Shown here: positions 1 to 11,778 of the stretch, in pieces
Layout of the letters: each line of letters opens with the position of its first letter
Position numbering within the stretch: the stretch's first letter is position 1
From: Peribacillus huizhouensis
GTDB lineage: Bacteria > Bacillota > Bacilli > Bacillales > DSM-1321
NCBI RefSeq assembly: GCF_014138605.1
Contig: NZ_JACJHX010000004.1
Span: 124,001-188,000 of the forward strand
Direction: 5' to 3'
Length of the DNA stretch: 64,000 bases
The notes under the pieces: generated by a model
What the model saw: the letters and a program-made list of their open reading frames with translations, nothing else
The model's database searches: none
What the model was told of the DNA's origin: nothing
Program-made: the position numbers and the translations under genes

Positions 1-129
1 ACCCATTGCGAGTGCATACATTTCAAACGCTTTAAAAACGATAAAATACAATATACAGAAAAACAGAAAAATAACGACTGGAATAAACGCAACTCCCCAG
101 CCACCTTTAAATTCAAGTTTTTTATCCAT
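1..129 (-). CDS. Transporter N-terminus, possibly NhaC family (cut by window edge)
   Basis: Only the first 43 codons are inside the window; the gene runs off the left edge. The ATG at 129 follows a GGGAGC ribosome binding site. The N-terminus is a short charged stretch (MDKKLEFKGG) followed by a long hydrophobic run (about residues 14-35), as expected for the first helix of an inner-membrane carrier. The start resembles NhaC-type Na+/H+ antiporter-family proteins, which also include amino-acid carriers, but this is recollection of a family pattern from very little sequence. It lies 86 bases downstream of the aldo/keto reductase on the same strand and may be the third gene of the T-box operon. 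Confidence 0.45.
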   Translation of the reverse strand, partial: MDKKLEFKGGWGVAFIPVVIFLFFCILYFIVFKAFEMYALAMG

Positions 130-215
130 ATAGAAGCTCCCTTTTATGTATTAAACGTGTACTCTTATCTTTTCGTCGCAATACCCAGCAACTGCGTTCA
201 GAGCGTTTGCCATAA

Positions 216-1262
216 TTATTCTTCATTCAAATTCATCTTCATAATATTTCGGAATTTTGAACCAGCCGTACGCTCTAACTCAAAAGGTTCACCTTCTAAT
301 ATTGAATAGTTATGTAAGAAGTGATTTATTTCTTCAATATCAGAACAATCGAGTTCGAAACTAAATATTTGAGCATTTGACTCAACATGGCTGCTATTTC
401 TAACGCCAATAATTGAAGCCCCAACACCTTGTTGACTTAATATATATTTTGTAGCAACATGAGCGATGTTGACAGAATACTTTTTAGCGATTTTATCTAG
501 CAATAACAATAATTCCTGATAGCCAACCCAACCCAAAGTCTCTTCAATCACCTGCAAATATTTAACATGCGAGCGCGTATCGGGTTGAATAGATGTTTTG
601 CCGAGCCATTTTTCCGCTAACAAACCGCCTGATAATGTGCCGTAGCATAGCAAAGAAATACCTTTTATTTTACAATATTCTAATAATTCTTTTTCTGGTC
701 GTCTATCAAAAACCGAGTATTGATTTTGACAAGACACAATCGGTATACCGGCATCAACGATCTCTTTCAAATGCTTCGTATCAAAGTTTGTAACGGCGAT
801 ATTACGTATTTTCCCTTTTTCTTTTAGCCTTAACAGATCCCCTGCTGTCTCGATATAGCCAGGCACATCGTAATCCCACCAATGAAACTGCACTAGATCT
901 AATACATCTCGATTTTGCCGTTTAAGGCTTCTATCAATTATTTTTTCTGTGTATGTAAAATCGACATCACTAAGTAAATTGATATCAGGTACATACTTGG
1001 TATGAATTTGAATGTCATTTGGTGAAATCGTGCTTCCGTGCTTAAGTTGCTTTAAGAATTCACCTAGAAATTCTTCCGTACCCGTATATATATCAGCACA
1101 ATCAAATGTCGTAAATCCTTTTTCGACAAGCATATTGAAGGCCTTCATAATATCTTGCTTGTCTAAATTAGTTTGTAAGCTATGACCTTCCGACAGTTGC
1201 CAACACCCGTTGATCACTCTACTAATTGTATAATCTTTTGCTAATTCGAATCGTTCTGCCAT
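216..1262 (-). CDS. Aldo/keto reductase
   Basis: 348-residue NAD(P)H-dependent oxidoreductase of the aldo/keto reductase superfamily, a cytoplasmic TIM barrel. The catalytic tetrad is visible: Asp in FDCADIYTG with its Tyr four residues later, Lys in IHTKYVPD, and His in LVQFHWWDY. The family reduces carbonyls or oxidises alcohols; the substrate here is unknown. Its ATG overlaps the stop codon of the upstream TIGR04076 gene by one base (TAATG), so the two are probably translationally coupled. A T-box about 520 bases upstream of its start suggests control by an amino acid. Family assignment is firm, physiological role open. Confidence 0.9.
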   Translation of the reverse strand: MAERFELAKDYTISRVINGCWQLSEGHSLQTNLDKQDIMKAFNMLVEKGFTTFDCADIYTGTEEFLGEFLKQLKHGSTISPNDIQIHTKYVPDINLLSDVDFTYTEKIIDRSLKRQNRDVLDLVQFHWWDYDVPGYIETAGDLLRLKEKGKIRNIAVTNFDTKHLKEIVDAGIPIVSCQNQYSVFDRRPEKELLEYCKIKGISLLCYGTLSGGLLAEKWLGKTSIQPDTRSHVKYLQVIEETLGWVGYQELLLLLDKIAKKYSVNIAHVATKYILSQQGVGASIIGVRNSSHVESNAQIFSFELDCSDIEEINHFLHNYSILEGEPFELERTAGSKFRNIMKMNLNEE

Positions 1263-1606
1263 TAGTTTTTATCTCCTTTATATATAGGCTCTGTTGTGCA
1301 TTCAGCATGACTAAATTCTTTAGTTCCGATACGAGTTATTTTAAATCTAGCACCACAGTTTGGATCTGGGCAGGCAATTACACTATCAGACAACATCCAG
1401 TCATTTGCATGCAATACCCGTTGCTTTGCAGGTAATAATGGCAAAATAGCGCTTAAGGCATACATTGAAAATGAATTATTTTCTGGGAAGATAACGTCTT
1501 CTCCTATAACTAAGAAATAGTCACCTTCCTTATGCTTGCAAACCATTGGTTTATCTGTACCTACAATTTCTACTTTTAAGTTATATAGCGTAAATTTATC
1601 ATCCAT
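1262..1606 (-). CDS. TIGR04076-family small protein
   Basis: Small protein of 114 residues when started at the ATG at 1606, which has TAGGAG eight bases upstream; an in-frame GTG at 1627 has no such site and would place the ribosome binding site inside the gene. The sequence carries conserved Cys residues (MVCKH near the N-terminus; CPDPNCG near residue 85) and an aromatic-rich middle, the pattern of TIGR04076 proteins, whose biochemical role is not established. It is the first gene after the T-box and overlaps the aldo/keto reductase start by one base, so the two products probably act together. The family call is from motif resemblance. Confidence 0.7.
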   Translation of the reverse strand: MDDKFTLYNLKVEIVGTDKPMVCKHKEGDYFLVIGEDVIFPENNSFSMYALSAILPLLPAKQRVLHANDWMLSDSVIACPDPNCGARFKITRIGTKEFSHAECTTEPIYKGDKN

Positions 1607-1780
1607 GACACTTACTCCTATCAACACTTGTAATTAATAAAACTGCTATTTTCATTTCTTTTTTCATTCTCCTTTTCTTCTTTTTCATTCTGAGATTTTT
1701 TACTTTCATACATAATGAATAGGGTTTCTCTGAAACAACTATATCCTGCTTACTTACAGTTGTTTGAGTCTATAAAATAA

Positions 1781-2050
1781 CAAAAAACACTTATCCTTAA
1801 ATAATAATTCAAGGACAAGTGTTAACTTGCGGTACCACCTTGTTTGATATGTATCATACATACCCTCTCAGCAGAGTGCTCATACAAACACCCTTAGCCC
1901 TATAACGCTGGCTCTGCGTCTAAGCTACTAAAAAAATTCTTTCACTTCGCCCTCTGAGGCCCACTTGCTGTTACTGCATCTGTCCGGCTTACACCATCCC
2001 GGATTCGCTGAAAGATCGTTTAACAGTTTAACTCCCTCGTCTACGGTTTA
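1781..2050 (-). promoter_or_regulatory. T-box leader with terminator
   Basis: On the minus strand the hallmark AAGGTGGTACCGC lies at 1828-1841. It is followed by a terminator (arms AACACTTGTCCTT and AAGGATAAGTGTT, then a T-run, 1782-1823). Upstream are a Stem I-like region with a CCGG hairpin, CTGTTA/TAACAG pairing and GGCCTCAGAGG, and a GCAGAG/CTCTGC hairpin. The bulge UGGU predicts a tRNA with A at the discriminator position. The specifier is ambiguous: GTG (Val) or TGG (Trp) by position, but Trp fits poorly with A73. The next genes on this strand are the TIGR04076 protein and aldo/keto reductase, starting about 175 bases downstream. Confidence 0.85.
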
Positions 2051-2055
2051 TAAAA

Positions 2056-2084
2056 ATGTTAGCACCATAATATTCCATTGTCAA
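2056..2084 (-). promoter_or_regulatory. Sigma-A promoter for the T-box transcript
   Basis: TTGACA (2079-2084), a 17-base spacer and TAACAT (2056-2061) on the minus strand. Transcription would start just before the T-box Stem I. Confidence 0.7.
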
Positions 2085-2383
2085 TAATATTTTTTATATT
2101 TAGATAATTCGATTTTACTGTCTATACTTCTATTTGGATATTTTACTAGTCGCCTTCTATGAAGAACATGGGGACGGGGCTGCGCGACTTACTAATATAG
2201 CAAAATCGATTAATTAGGTATACTGATTTTAGAAAGCATCCAAAATTTCAACTCCGCACCGCCACCATTGTGATTAGTTGAGTGCAGCGTTGTTACTTAA
2301 TTGATCCTTCATGTAAATGGTAGCGTTATAACGCCATAATTGGTTTGTATGAAGGAAGGTTTAATACTACTTTTCTGAAAGTT
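2085..2383. other. Intergenic, no gene seen
   Basis: AT-rich spacer between the T-box promoter and the HD-GYP gene. It holds a GGGGACGGGG patch near 2170, similar to other GGGAC repeat fragments in this window, and an inverted repeat (CCTTCAT near 2310, ATGAAGG near 2350) that may form the HD-GYP terminator. No coding potential recognised. Confidence 0.4.
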
Positions 2384-3373
2384 TTAAAACAAATTTATAA
2401 AAGTTTCAGCTATTAATGGGTCAAAATGTTTTCCTTTATTTTGGTCAATATAAGACAATGCTTTTTGTTTTGACCACGAATCTTTATAAGGTCTACGGCT
2501 GGTTAATGCATCAAATACATCCACTATTGATACGATCCTCGCCTCAAAAGGGATTTTTTCGCTTTCTAAATTAAAAGGGTATCCAGTTCCATCCCATTTT
2601 TCATGATGATATAAAATAATATTTTCAGCTACCTCCATACTTTTAATAAAATCATAATTAATCTCCTTAGACATTTTATTTAAAATATCCGCCCCTATTA
2701 AGGGGTGCATTTCTATTATTTTTCTTTCAGAAGAAGTCAAAGCCCCAGGTTTATATAGAATACCTTCTGGCATGCCAGCTTTACCTATGTCATGTAATAT
2801 ACTGGAATGAATAATATTATTGATATATCTTGGCTCTAATTGAAGATTATTTTTCTTATTGTGTGATTTGATAAGAATCTCAGTTAATTCCTGTACTCTT
2901 ATCAAATGCTCTTCAGTTCCAGGGTCTCGAATCTCGCACGAAATTGCCAGCACCTTCAATAATTCTCTTTGTACTTCTATTTTTTTGTTTTCAGGTAGGT
3001 ATAACCCTTCTTTTAATTGTTCTAATGCACGAAATATTCCTATATAAAATAGTTCCTTTTCAATCTTGAAAGGAGTTATCGTAATAGATGAATGCCAAAG
3101 CTCCCCAGATTTCTTCCGATTAATTAAAATTCCCGACCAGGGGATAAGTTCTTTTAACGAGTTTTTCATTGAAATATAGGTTGATTTACTTGTAAGGTTA
3201 GATTTAATAAATCCTGCCTTCAAACCGATTATTTTAGCTCTTTCAAATCCTGTTATTGATTGATATGAGTCATTTACTTCTAAAATAATATGATTACTGT
3301 CAGTAATAATTACAGCATCTCCCAATTCCAAAAAGCCTTGTAACTGGTATGGTAATTGCAAAGTTTTTTTCAT
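2384..3373 (-). CDS. PAS-HD-GYP c-di-GMP phosphodiesterase
   Basis: 329-residue cytoplasmic signalling protein. An N-terminal PAS sensor (about residues 10-110, with VNDSYQSITGF and a typical PAS core) precedes an HD-GYP domain. Metal-binding and signature residues are present: HSSILHDIGKAG (HD), HHEKWDGTGYP (GYP) and DVFDALTSRRPYK. HD-GYP enzymes hydrolyse cyclic di-GMP to pGpG or GMP. The ATG at 3373 has TTGGAG nine bases upstream; a TTG five codons earlier overlaps that site and is unlikely. A c-di-GMP riboswitch with terminator sits in the leader, so the enzyme is probably controlled by its own substrate. No transmembrane segment is seen, so the PAS input must be cytosolic. Confidence 0.88.
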   Translation of the reverse strand: MKKTLQLPYQLQGFLELGDAVIITDSNHIILEVNDSYQSITGFERAKIIGLKAGFIKSNLTSKSTYISMKNSLKELIPWSGILINRKKSGELWHSSITITPFKIEKELFYIGIFRALEQLKEGLYLPENKKIEVQRELLKVLAISCEIRDPGTEEHLIRVQELTEILIKSHNKKNNLQLEPRYINNIIHSSILHDIGKAGMPEGILYKPGALTSSERKIIEMHPLIGADILNKMSKEINYDFIKSMEVAENIILYHHEKWDGTGYPFNLESEKIPFEARIVSIVDVFDALTSRRPYKDSWSKQKALSYIDQNKGKHFDPLIAETFINLF

Positions 3374-3532
3374 TATTAAAATCTCCAATGTTAATCTATT
3401 TCTTATGTAATCAAAGTAAGACTGTCCGCAGAGCGAGTTACCTCTTCATTCATATACATTTATCGAGGAATAAATAGTGAAATTTCCCAGCCACTCATAA
3501 AATCCCTACTCTAATACTGCATTTAACCCTAC

Positions 3533-3583
3533 AAAAAAAGACCAATCACCCGATTCGCCTTTTTAAAAGAAATCGGTAACTGG
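3533..3583 (-). terminator. Riboswitch expression-platform terminator
   Basis: On the minus strand CCAGTTACCGATT pairs with AATCGGGTGATTGG and is followed by TCTTTTTTT. The 5' arm is shared with the 3' end of the c-di-GMP aptamer (3572-3583), so ligand binding should interfere with the terminator and switch the HD-GYP gene on. Confidence 0.65.
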
Positions 3584-3656
3584 CTGACATTATCTTTCCG
3601 ATTTTAGTCCCTATCGTTTTGCGTTTTCATCTTTCAATGAATTTGCCTTTATCATT
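3572..3656 (-). promoter_or_regulatory. c-di-GMP-I (GEMM) riboswitch aptamer
   Basis: Minus-strand sequence shows the conserved GEMM-I elements in order: GATAAAGGCAAA; a small hairpin (TTCATTGAAAGATGAA) with a GAAA-type loop; ACGCAAA; a second helix starting ACGATAGGGACT; then GTCAGCCAGTTACCGAT closing the structure. These match the class I c-di-GMP aptamer pattern as I know it. The downstream gene, 200 bases away, is an HD-GYP phosphodiesterase, which makes biological sense. Pairing was done by eye. Confidence 0.78.
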
Positions 3657-3880
3657 CCCCTATTCAATTTTATATAAAAATTTTGAACTACTAATCTATA
3701 AATTTATTAAGTGTTTCTCCTATATTGTGAATATTACAACAGAATAATAGGGAATACAAGGAAGGAATAGAACTTTATTACTACGCGCCCCTAAGCCTAT
3801 TATCCTAATTTTCCTTTCTAAGTAACATAAGACAAAAGAGACAAAACAATAAATATTAAATTCAATTTATCTTTTTAGAT

Positions 3881-4372
3881 ATCAAAATAATTAGCTACCC
3901 ATTCTGGGACTTGCTAATTATTTTGATAAAGGATTAATAATCCTTGGTACGATACTCTTCCCAATAGTTTTCTTCATCTCTCCATATATACCATAGGGGC
4001 TGCCCCCAATTTTTTTCTTGATTTCTGGAAATTCATCTTGTAACAATATTGATGATTGTCCTTTTAAGTACTGAGATTTTTCTTGGCGCTAGACTTGGTG
4101 AACAAGAAAGGAGTAAATGAATGTGATCTTTTCCAACGGCCTTGCAGGATGGTGATTCCCCTTGCTTCACACCCCTGCCTGATCAATTCTATAGCCCTAT
4201 AAACTCAATAGAACCGTAACACCTTATACCTATGTTTTGTCACCCATATAACATGGTACTTGATGTCATATATTGCATAACTATTTTTCTTATAGCGTCC
4301 ATACTTTCACTTCACACTTCAAGTATGGACACAGAAGTTCAAGGCCAAAAGCGTATACCGTCTATAGACGGT
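3881..4372 (-). mobile_element. IS200/IS605-family relic with decayed tnpA
   Basis: A degenerate Y1 transposase (tnpA) can be followed on the minus strand from an ATG at 4302 down to about 3935, across several frameshifts and stops. Recognisable pieces include YDIKYHVIWVTKHRYKV, RQGCEARGITILQ, the HUH-type DHIHLLLSCSPSLAP and LLQDEFPEIKKK. A hairpin ACCGTCTATAGACGGT (4357-4372) lies upstream of the start, and a perfect 15-bp inverted repeat (3881-3895 with 3913-3927) lies past the 3' end, like element-end hairpins of this family. A second, shorter copy is at 19204-19477. Both are dead. Confidence 0.75.
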
Positions 4373-4490
4373 GGAATTAGACCACGTATTTGTAAATTAA
4401 AAAATTAACTTTTTTGTTTCCAAAAATTTGACGTAGATCCAGAGCACTGAAAAACTTATGCTTTTAAAATTTGTGAGTGTGATTAAATTT

Positions 4491-4536
4491 AAAAAGGCGA
4501 CATTTCGTTCGACTTTGAACGAAATGTCGCCTTTTT
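4491..4536. terminator. Strong bidirectional terminator
   Basis: Perfect 20-bp inverted repeat (4491-4510 with 4517-4536, loop GACTTT) ending in five T on either strand. It lies 155 bases beyond the ptsI stop and is probably the end of the long bgl-pts transcript. An open frame across it is an artefact of the hairpin. Confidence 0.8.
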
Positions 4537-4690
4537 CTTTCATATTGTTTACTCTGTTTCCTTCATTAAGGTCATAATTCATTTGAGGTTTACTGAGAAT
4601 ATGGCTATGGCTCCTTGTATTTGCATGCCAAATAGACCCGCAGATGACGCTACATCATAACCGTGCCTTTGTTCCCATGAACATGATTAA

Positions 4691-6424
4691 TTACACAAGT
4701 ACTTCTTTAACTTCGATTTCCTTTATTAATCTCTCTACTTCCTCAGCCGTTGTCATGTTTAAGACTTGTTCGATGATCGAACTCATCTCTGCTTTTGAAA
4801 GATTAAGAAGTTGGCTTCGAGCCTGTAAAATAGAAGAGGCACTCATACTAAATTCATCCAGACCAAGCCCAAGTAAAATTGGAATGGCTACCTCATCCCC
4901 TGCCATTTCTCCACACATGCCTGCCCATTTTCCTTCTTTATGCGCGGCATCAATAACCATTTTCACTAGGCGAAGAATAGCTGGATTGTATGGCTGATAC
5001 AAATAAGAAACTCGTTCATTCATACGATCTGCCGCCATTGTATACTGAATTAAATCATTTGTGCCGATAGAAAAGAAATCTACTTCTTTAGCAAATATAT
5101 CCGCCATGACTGCAGTAGATGGAATTTCTACCATGATTCCAATTTCAATTGTTTCAGAAACAGCGATACCTTCAGCCTTTAACTTCGCTTTTTCTTCTAG
5201 TAAAATCGCTTTGGCTTGGCGGAATTCACCAAGAGTTGCGATCATCGGAAACATAATTTTCAAGTTGCCAAACGTACTTGCCCGAAGCAAGGCACGGAGC
5301 TGTGTCCGGAACATATCTTGCATTTCTAAGCATAAACGAATCGCACGGAAGCCTAAGAATGGATTCATTTCTTTCGGCAAATCTAAGTATGGGAGCTCTT
5401 TATCGCCACCGATATCAAGTGTACGAACAACAACCGGCTTTCCTTCCATACGCTCTAACACTGTTTTATACGCATCAAATTGCTCTTCCTCAGTCGGAAG
5501 CTGAGTACGTCCCATGTATAAAAATTCGGTGCGATATAAACCAACACCCTCGCCACCGTTTTCAAGCACACCTTTTATATCCTCAGGCGTCCCAATATTG
5601 GCAACCAGTTCAACATGTTGTCCATCCTTCGAAACGGTCGGCTCATTCACAAGCTTTGCCCACTCCGCCTTTTGCGCTTCATACGTTGCTTTTTTCGCTT
5701 CATATTCCTTCACCATATCAGCTGACGGATCGACAATCACCGTTCCAGTCAGGCCATCTAGGATGACCAATACACCATTTTCGATCTCAGCTGTCACTGT
5801 TTTCGTCCCAACAACTGCGGGAATTTCCAATGAACGAGCCATAATCGCTGAATGGGATGTGCGCCCACCGATATCTGTCGTAAATCCTTTAACATAATGT
5901 CGATTTAATTGAGCTGTATCAGACGGTGTTAAATCTGCCGCAATAATGATCACTTCCTCAGAGATCATGCTTGGATTCGGAATGGTGACACCTAAAAGAT
6001 GAGCCAGCACACGTTTTGTCACATCACGAATATCTGCGGCACGCTCTTTCATGTATTCGTTGTCCATTGCTTCGAACATGCCGATAAACATGTTTGCTAC
6101 TTCATCTAAAGCAAATTCTGCATTAACTTGCTCACTCTTAATATTATATTTGATTGGATTAATCAATTCTGGATCACTTAAGACAAGGAGGTGAGCAGCG
6201 AAAATTGCGGCTTTATCTTCTCCTAGCTCTTTGAATGCATGTTCCTTGATTTGTTCAAGCTCAGATGATGACTGCTTAAGGGCAGCATCAAAACGTTGAA
6301 CTTCTGCTTCAATGCTATCAATTACACATTTTTCTACGACTAATTCAGGCTCTTCTAAACGATATGCCTTTGCAATGGCAATTCCTGCTGATGCTCCGAT
6401 TCCTTTTAGACTTTGCGCCATCAT
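4691..6424 (-). CDS. ptsI: PTS enzyme I (phosphoenolpyruvate-protein phosphotransferase)
   Basis: 577 residues, normal length. It transfers phosphate from PEP to HPr as the first step of sugar uptake by the PTS. The phosphohistidine lies in [13 protein letters not shown] near residue 190; the C-terminal PEP-binding barrel shows [29 protein letters not shown] and the catalytic Cys in GMCGEMAGD. The start ATG overlaps the ptsH stop by four bases (ATGA), indicating translational coupling. Its position directly after a beta-glucoside operon is unusual; in Bacillus subtilis the pair lies behind ptsG. Whether the genome has another ptsHI cannot be seen here. Confidence 0.96.
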   Translation of the reverse strand: MMAQSLKGIGASAGIAIAKAYRLEEPELVVEKCVIDSIEAEVQRFDAALKQSSSELEQIKEHAFKELGEDKAAIFAAHLLVLSDPELINPIKYNIKSEQVNAEFALDEVANMFIGMFEAMDNEYMKERAADIRDVTKRVLAHLLGVTIPNPSMISEEVIIIAADLTPSDTAQLNRHYVKGFTTDIGGRTSHSAIMARSLEIPAVVGTKTVTAEIENGVLVILDGLTGTVIVDPSADMVKEYEAKKATYEAQKAEWAKLVNEPTVSKDGQHVELVANIGTPEDIKGVLENGGEGVGLYRTEFLYMGRTQLPTEEEQFDAYKTVLERMEGKPVVVRTLDIGGDKELPYLDLPKEMNPFLGFRAIRLCLEMQDMFRTQLRALLRASTFGNLKIMFPMIATLGEFRQAKAILLEEKAKLKAEGIAVSETIEIGIMVEIPSTAVMADIFAKEVDFFSIGTNDLIQYTMAADRMNERVSYLYQPYNPAILRLVKMVIDAAHKEGKWAGMCGEMAGDEVAIPILLGLGLDEFSMSASSILQARSQLLNLSKAEMSSIIEQVLNMTTAEEVERLIKEIEVKEVLV

Positions 6425-6687
6425 TCTGCTAAGCCAGCTCCCTTCACTGCCTCTTCAATCGCTGCCAATGCTTCCCCTTCATCTGCGCCTTCAGCAGTAA
6501 TTTTGATTGTCGCATCTTTCGGAATTCCTAAAGACATTACACCCATAATGGATTTTAAATTAACGGATTTGCCATTGTATTCTAAGTTAACAGCAGCAGC
6601 GAACGGACTTGCCGCTTGTACGATCGTTGTTGCTGGACGTGCGTGAATTCCTGATTCATCTATAATTGTAAATGTTTTTTCTACCAT
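6421..6687 (-). CDS. ptsH: Phosphocarrier protein HPr
   Basis: 88 residues from the ATG at 6687, which follows AGGAGG; an upstream in-frame extension lacks a site and is not part of HPr. The catalytic His15 is in SGIHARPAT, and the regulatory serine phosphorylated by HPr kinase is in [12 protein letters not shown] (Ser46). HPr passes phosphate from enzyme I to sugar-specific EIIA domains and, as HPr-Ser-P, is the corepressor of CcpA. Both phosphorylation sites are intact, so this copy can serve transport and catabolite repression. A structured repeat occupies the spacer between it and bglH. Confidence 0.96.
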   Translation of the reverse strand: MVEKTFTIIDESGIHARPATTIVQAASPFAAAVNLEYNGKSVNLKSIMGVMSLGIPKDATIKITAEGADEGEALAAIEEAVKGAGLAE

Positions 6688-6739
6688 AATAATGTTAGCC
6701 TCCTTTGTCTTTTTATAAAAATTTAGATTTGTACATTTA

Positions 6740-6835
6740 TCCTGCAATAACAGGCAGTAATATCCCCATCTCTAAGCTTGAGTAATCAAAGAAGCAAAGG
6801 TTGGGGATAACTGCTCGTAAATGCCCAATAAGCCT
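6740..6835. repeat. Structured repeat, copy 1
   Basis: A small hairpin (CCTG...CAGG) and a long imperfect one (GCAGTAATATCCCC with GGGGATAACTGC) enclosing CTCTAAGCTTGAG. The same layout recurs at 47301-47398 with paired base changes, so the fold is conserved. It ends against the bglH stop codon. It resembles right ends of IS605-type tnpB elements, but that is a weak inference. Confidence 0.65.
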
Positions 6836-6838
6836 CTC

Positions 6839-8359
<1,521 letters not shown>

Positions 8360-8384
8360 TCAGCTGAATATAATGTGCGTTTAT

Positions 8385-10271
<1,887 letters not shown>

Positions 10272-10373
10272 TCAATAAATTTTAATTCACTCAGCATCCC
10301 AAGCAATAACATAGTTAGAATAAGATGAGCTAATATAATCTCCTTCTCAATCTCACAGAGTGGTCAGTTGGTG

Positions 10374-10414
10374 AAAAAGAAACGATCAAGGGAAGCGCTT
10401 GATCGCTTCTTTTT
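10374..10414. terminator. Additional hairpin terminator in the bglP leader
   Basis: AAAAAGAAACGATCAAG pairs with CTTGATCGCTTCTTTTT (loop GGAAGCG), giving T-rich flanks on both strands. It lies between the LicT-controlled terminator and bglP, so a LicT-independent stop may reduce or tune bglP transcription, or the stem may protect processed mRNA. Confidence 0.6.
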
Positions 10415-10536
10415 CATCAACCTATCGGCCACAATAATGAGTGAAGTGCATGAGGGTATAAAATACCTGTTCAAATAAAGTCTTTCCTATCTATCTAAAT
10501 TTAAGTTTACGTTCACACTGTGATCAAAATTTAAAA

Positions 10537-10613
10537 TAAAAAAACCTGAGTAAGACGTGCGGATAGAATAGGGACCTGTCCCCCATTTCAATCAACTCTT
10601 CTTCTCAGGTTTT
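10537..10613 (-). terminator. LicT-controlled terminator between licT and bglP
   Basis: On the minus strand AAAACCTGAG (10604-10613) pairs with CTCAGGTTTT (10541-10550), followed by a T-run. The 5' arm overlaps the antiterminator. The loop is over 50 bases and contains GGGGACAGGTCCC, a repeat fragment found elsewhere in the window. Confidence 0.7.
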
Positions 10614-10636
10614 GCCTGCCAAACAGTAACAATCCT
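10604..10636 (-). promoter_or_regulatory. Ribonucleic antiterminator (RAT) 2
   Basis: Minus strand reads AAGGATTGTTACTG then GGCAGGCAAAACCTGAG, the LicT/SacY/BglG-type RAT consensus. It overlaps the 5' arm of the following terminator, so LicT binding allows read-through into bglP. Confidence 0.88.
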
Positions 10637-10647
10637 TCGTTAGTGTG

Positions 10648-11493
10648 CTATGCTTTTTTCTCACGATTGGAAACACGATGAATATGAATCATGAAATACA
10701 CCATTTCATCCTTCGTCATTTTGACGTGATAATTTAACTGCAAATAGGTTTGTACTTTTAAAGTACATTGATAAGCCTCAGGATACTGCTTGATTACCTG
10801 ATCGAATAACGAATCGTCACCTTCTTGCGATAACTCTCCTCTTTGTATGCGGTAACCAAAATAGCGTAAATGTGTAATAAATCTGCTGTAATTCATAGAG
10901 TCTTCATCAAATGTAATGCCAAAATGATACTTTACGATCGTGATAATGTCATTAACAATTTTCGTCATCACCATCGTTTGTTCCATACCGACTGAATCTT
11001 GGCGAGCATTAAAAAGATGGAGAGCAATCGATGCACTTTCATCCTCCGGAATCCGAATCCCTGTCCGCTCCTCAATCATCCCAATCGCTTGTTTTGCTAC
11101 TTCATATTCATCTTTGTAAAACTTTTTGACTTCCCATAAAAGAGCATTCTTAATTATCAGTCCCTCTTGAATTCTTGTTAATACAAAATGAAGATGATCC
11201 GTCAGCGATAAGTAAATACTTTCATTTAATTGACATCCTAATTCCTTTTTCGCTAATTCTATGATGTCGTTAGACAGTTCAAAGTGTTCGAGTGGAATCT
11301 CTTCAAGTAACTGTGATAGCTTATCAGAGACTCCTTTTGAATGAATAGTGAAAGTCTTTTCAATTTTCGTTTCATCAATTTCATCGCCAATTTTCTTCTG
11401 AAATGCTAGTCCACGACCCATGACAACAATTTCTTGTTGTTTGTCATCTTCTGTTAAGATTACGTTGTTGTTAAAGATCTTTTTTACACGCAT
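10648..11493 (-). CDS. licT: BglG-family transcriptional antiterminator
   Basis: 281 residues with an N-terminal CAT RNA-binding domain (about 1-55, MRVKKIFNNNVILT and MGRGLAFQKKIG) and two PTS regulation domains (about 70-165 and 175-278) carrying the phosphorylatable histidines (for example FELSNDI...LTDHLHFVL in PRD1, HLRYFGYR and FMIHIHRV in PRD2). It binds RAT hairpins to prevent termination when beta-glucosides are being transported. RAT/terminator units lie both upstream of licT and between licT and bglP, so it should activate its own gene and bglPH, as in the E. coli bgl layout. ATG at 11493 follows AAAGGTG. Confidence 0.93.
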   Translation of the reverse strand: MRVKKIFNNNVILTEDDKQQEIVVMGRGLAFQKKIGDEIDETKIEKTFTIHSKGVSDKLSQLLEEIPLEHFELSNDIIELAKKELGCQLNESIYLSLTDHLHFVLTRIQEGLIIKNALLWEVKKFYKDEYEVAKQAIGMIEERTGIRIPEDESASIALHLFNARQDSVGMEQTMVMTKIVNDIITIVKYHFGITFDEDSMNYSRFITHLRYFGYRIQRGELSQEGDDSLFDQVIKQYPEAYQCTLKVQTYLQLNYHVKMTKDEMVYFMIHIHRVSNREKKA

Positions 11494-11523
11494 AATTCGT
11501 CACCTTTCGACTATTATTTTTAT

Positions 11524-11588
11524 AAAAAAAACCTGAATTGATTCCAATATTACAGCATAACTGTAGTATTCGAATCAATTCAGGTTTT
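11524..11588 (-). terminator. LicT-controlled terminator upstream of licT
   Basis: Minus strand AAAACCTGAATTGATTC pairs with GAATCAATTCAGGTTTT followed by a T-run. The central loop carries a further hairpin. The 5' arm is shared with RAT 1. Confidence 0.88.
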
Positions 11589-11611
11589 GCCTGCCGAACA
11601 GTAACAATCCT
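11579..11611 (-). promoter_or_regulatory. Ribonucleic antiterminator (RAT) 1
   Basis: Minus strand AGGATTGTTACTGTTCGG then CAGGCAAAACCTGA matches the LicT RAT consensus and is almost identical to RAT 2. It overlaps the 5' arm of the licT leader terminator. Confidence 0.9.
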
Positions 11612-11626
11612 TTTGTCTATGTGCTT

Positions 11627-11655
11627 AGTATACAAAAATATGATTGCGTTTTCAA
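11627..11655 (-). promoter_or_regulatory. licT promoter with overlapping cre site
   Basis: TTGAAA (11650-11655), 17-base spacer, TATACT (11627-11632) on the minus strand, just upstream of RAT 1. The sequence TGAAAACGCAATCA (11641-11654) matches the CcpA operator consensus TGWNANCGNTNWCA at all fixed positions but one and overlaps the -35 box, so glucose repression by CcpA is likely. Confidence 0.78.
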
Positions 11656-11778
11656 GTATCATTTCAATTTTTTTTAATGGGAATGTTTAGTGAATATATC
11701 CATTCATAATGACATGACACGACAAGCGAGTTATCAATTTTCACGCTCATTTCTGAAATCATCATAATCATCTTCTCC

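Noticed and set aside
1640-1720. Possible short leader peptide (MKKEMKIAVLLITS...) before the TIGR04076 gene
   Set aside because: It overlaps the ribosome binding site and start of the next gene and has badly spaced start signals; T-box control already explains regulation.
1781-2050. Reading the first T-box as tryptophan-specific (TGG before GCC)
   Set aside because: The UGGU bulge predicts A73, while tRNA-Trp usually has G73, so the call was left open and not assigned to Trp.
4397-4582. 61-codon frame on the minus strand
   Set aside because: It runs through the perfect 20-bp terminator hairpin and has no ribosome binding site; coding is unlikely.
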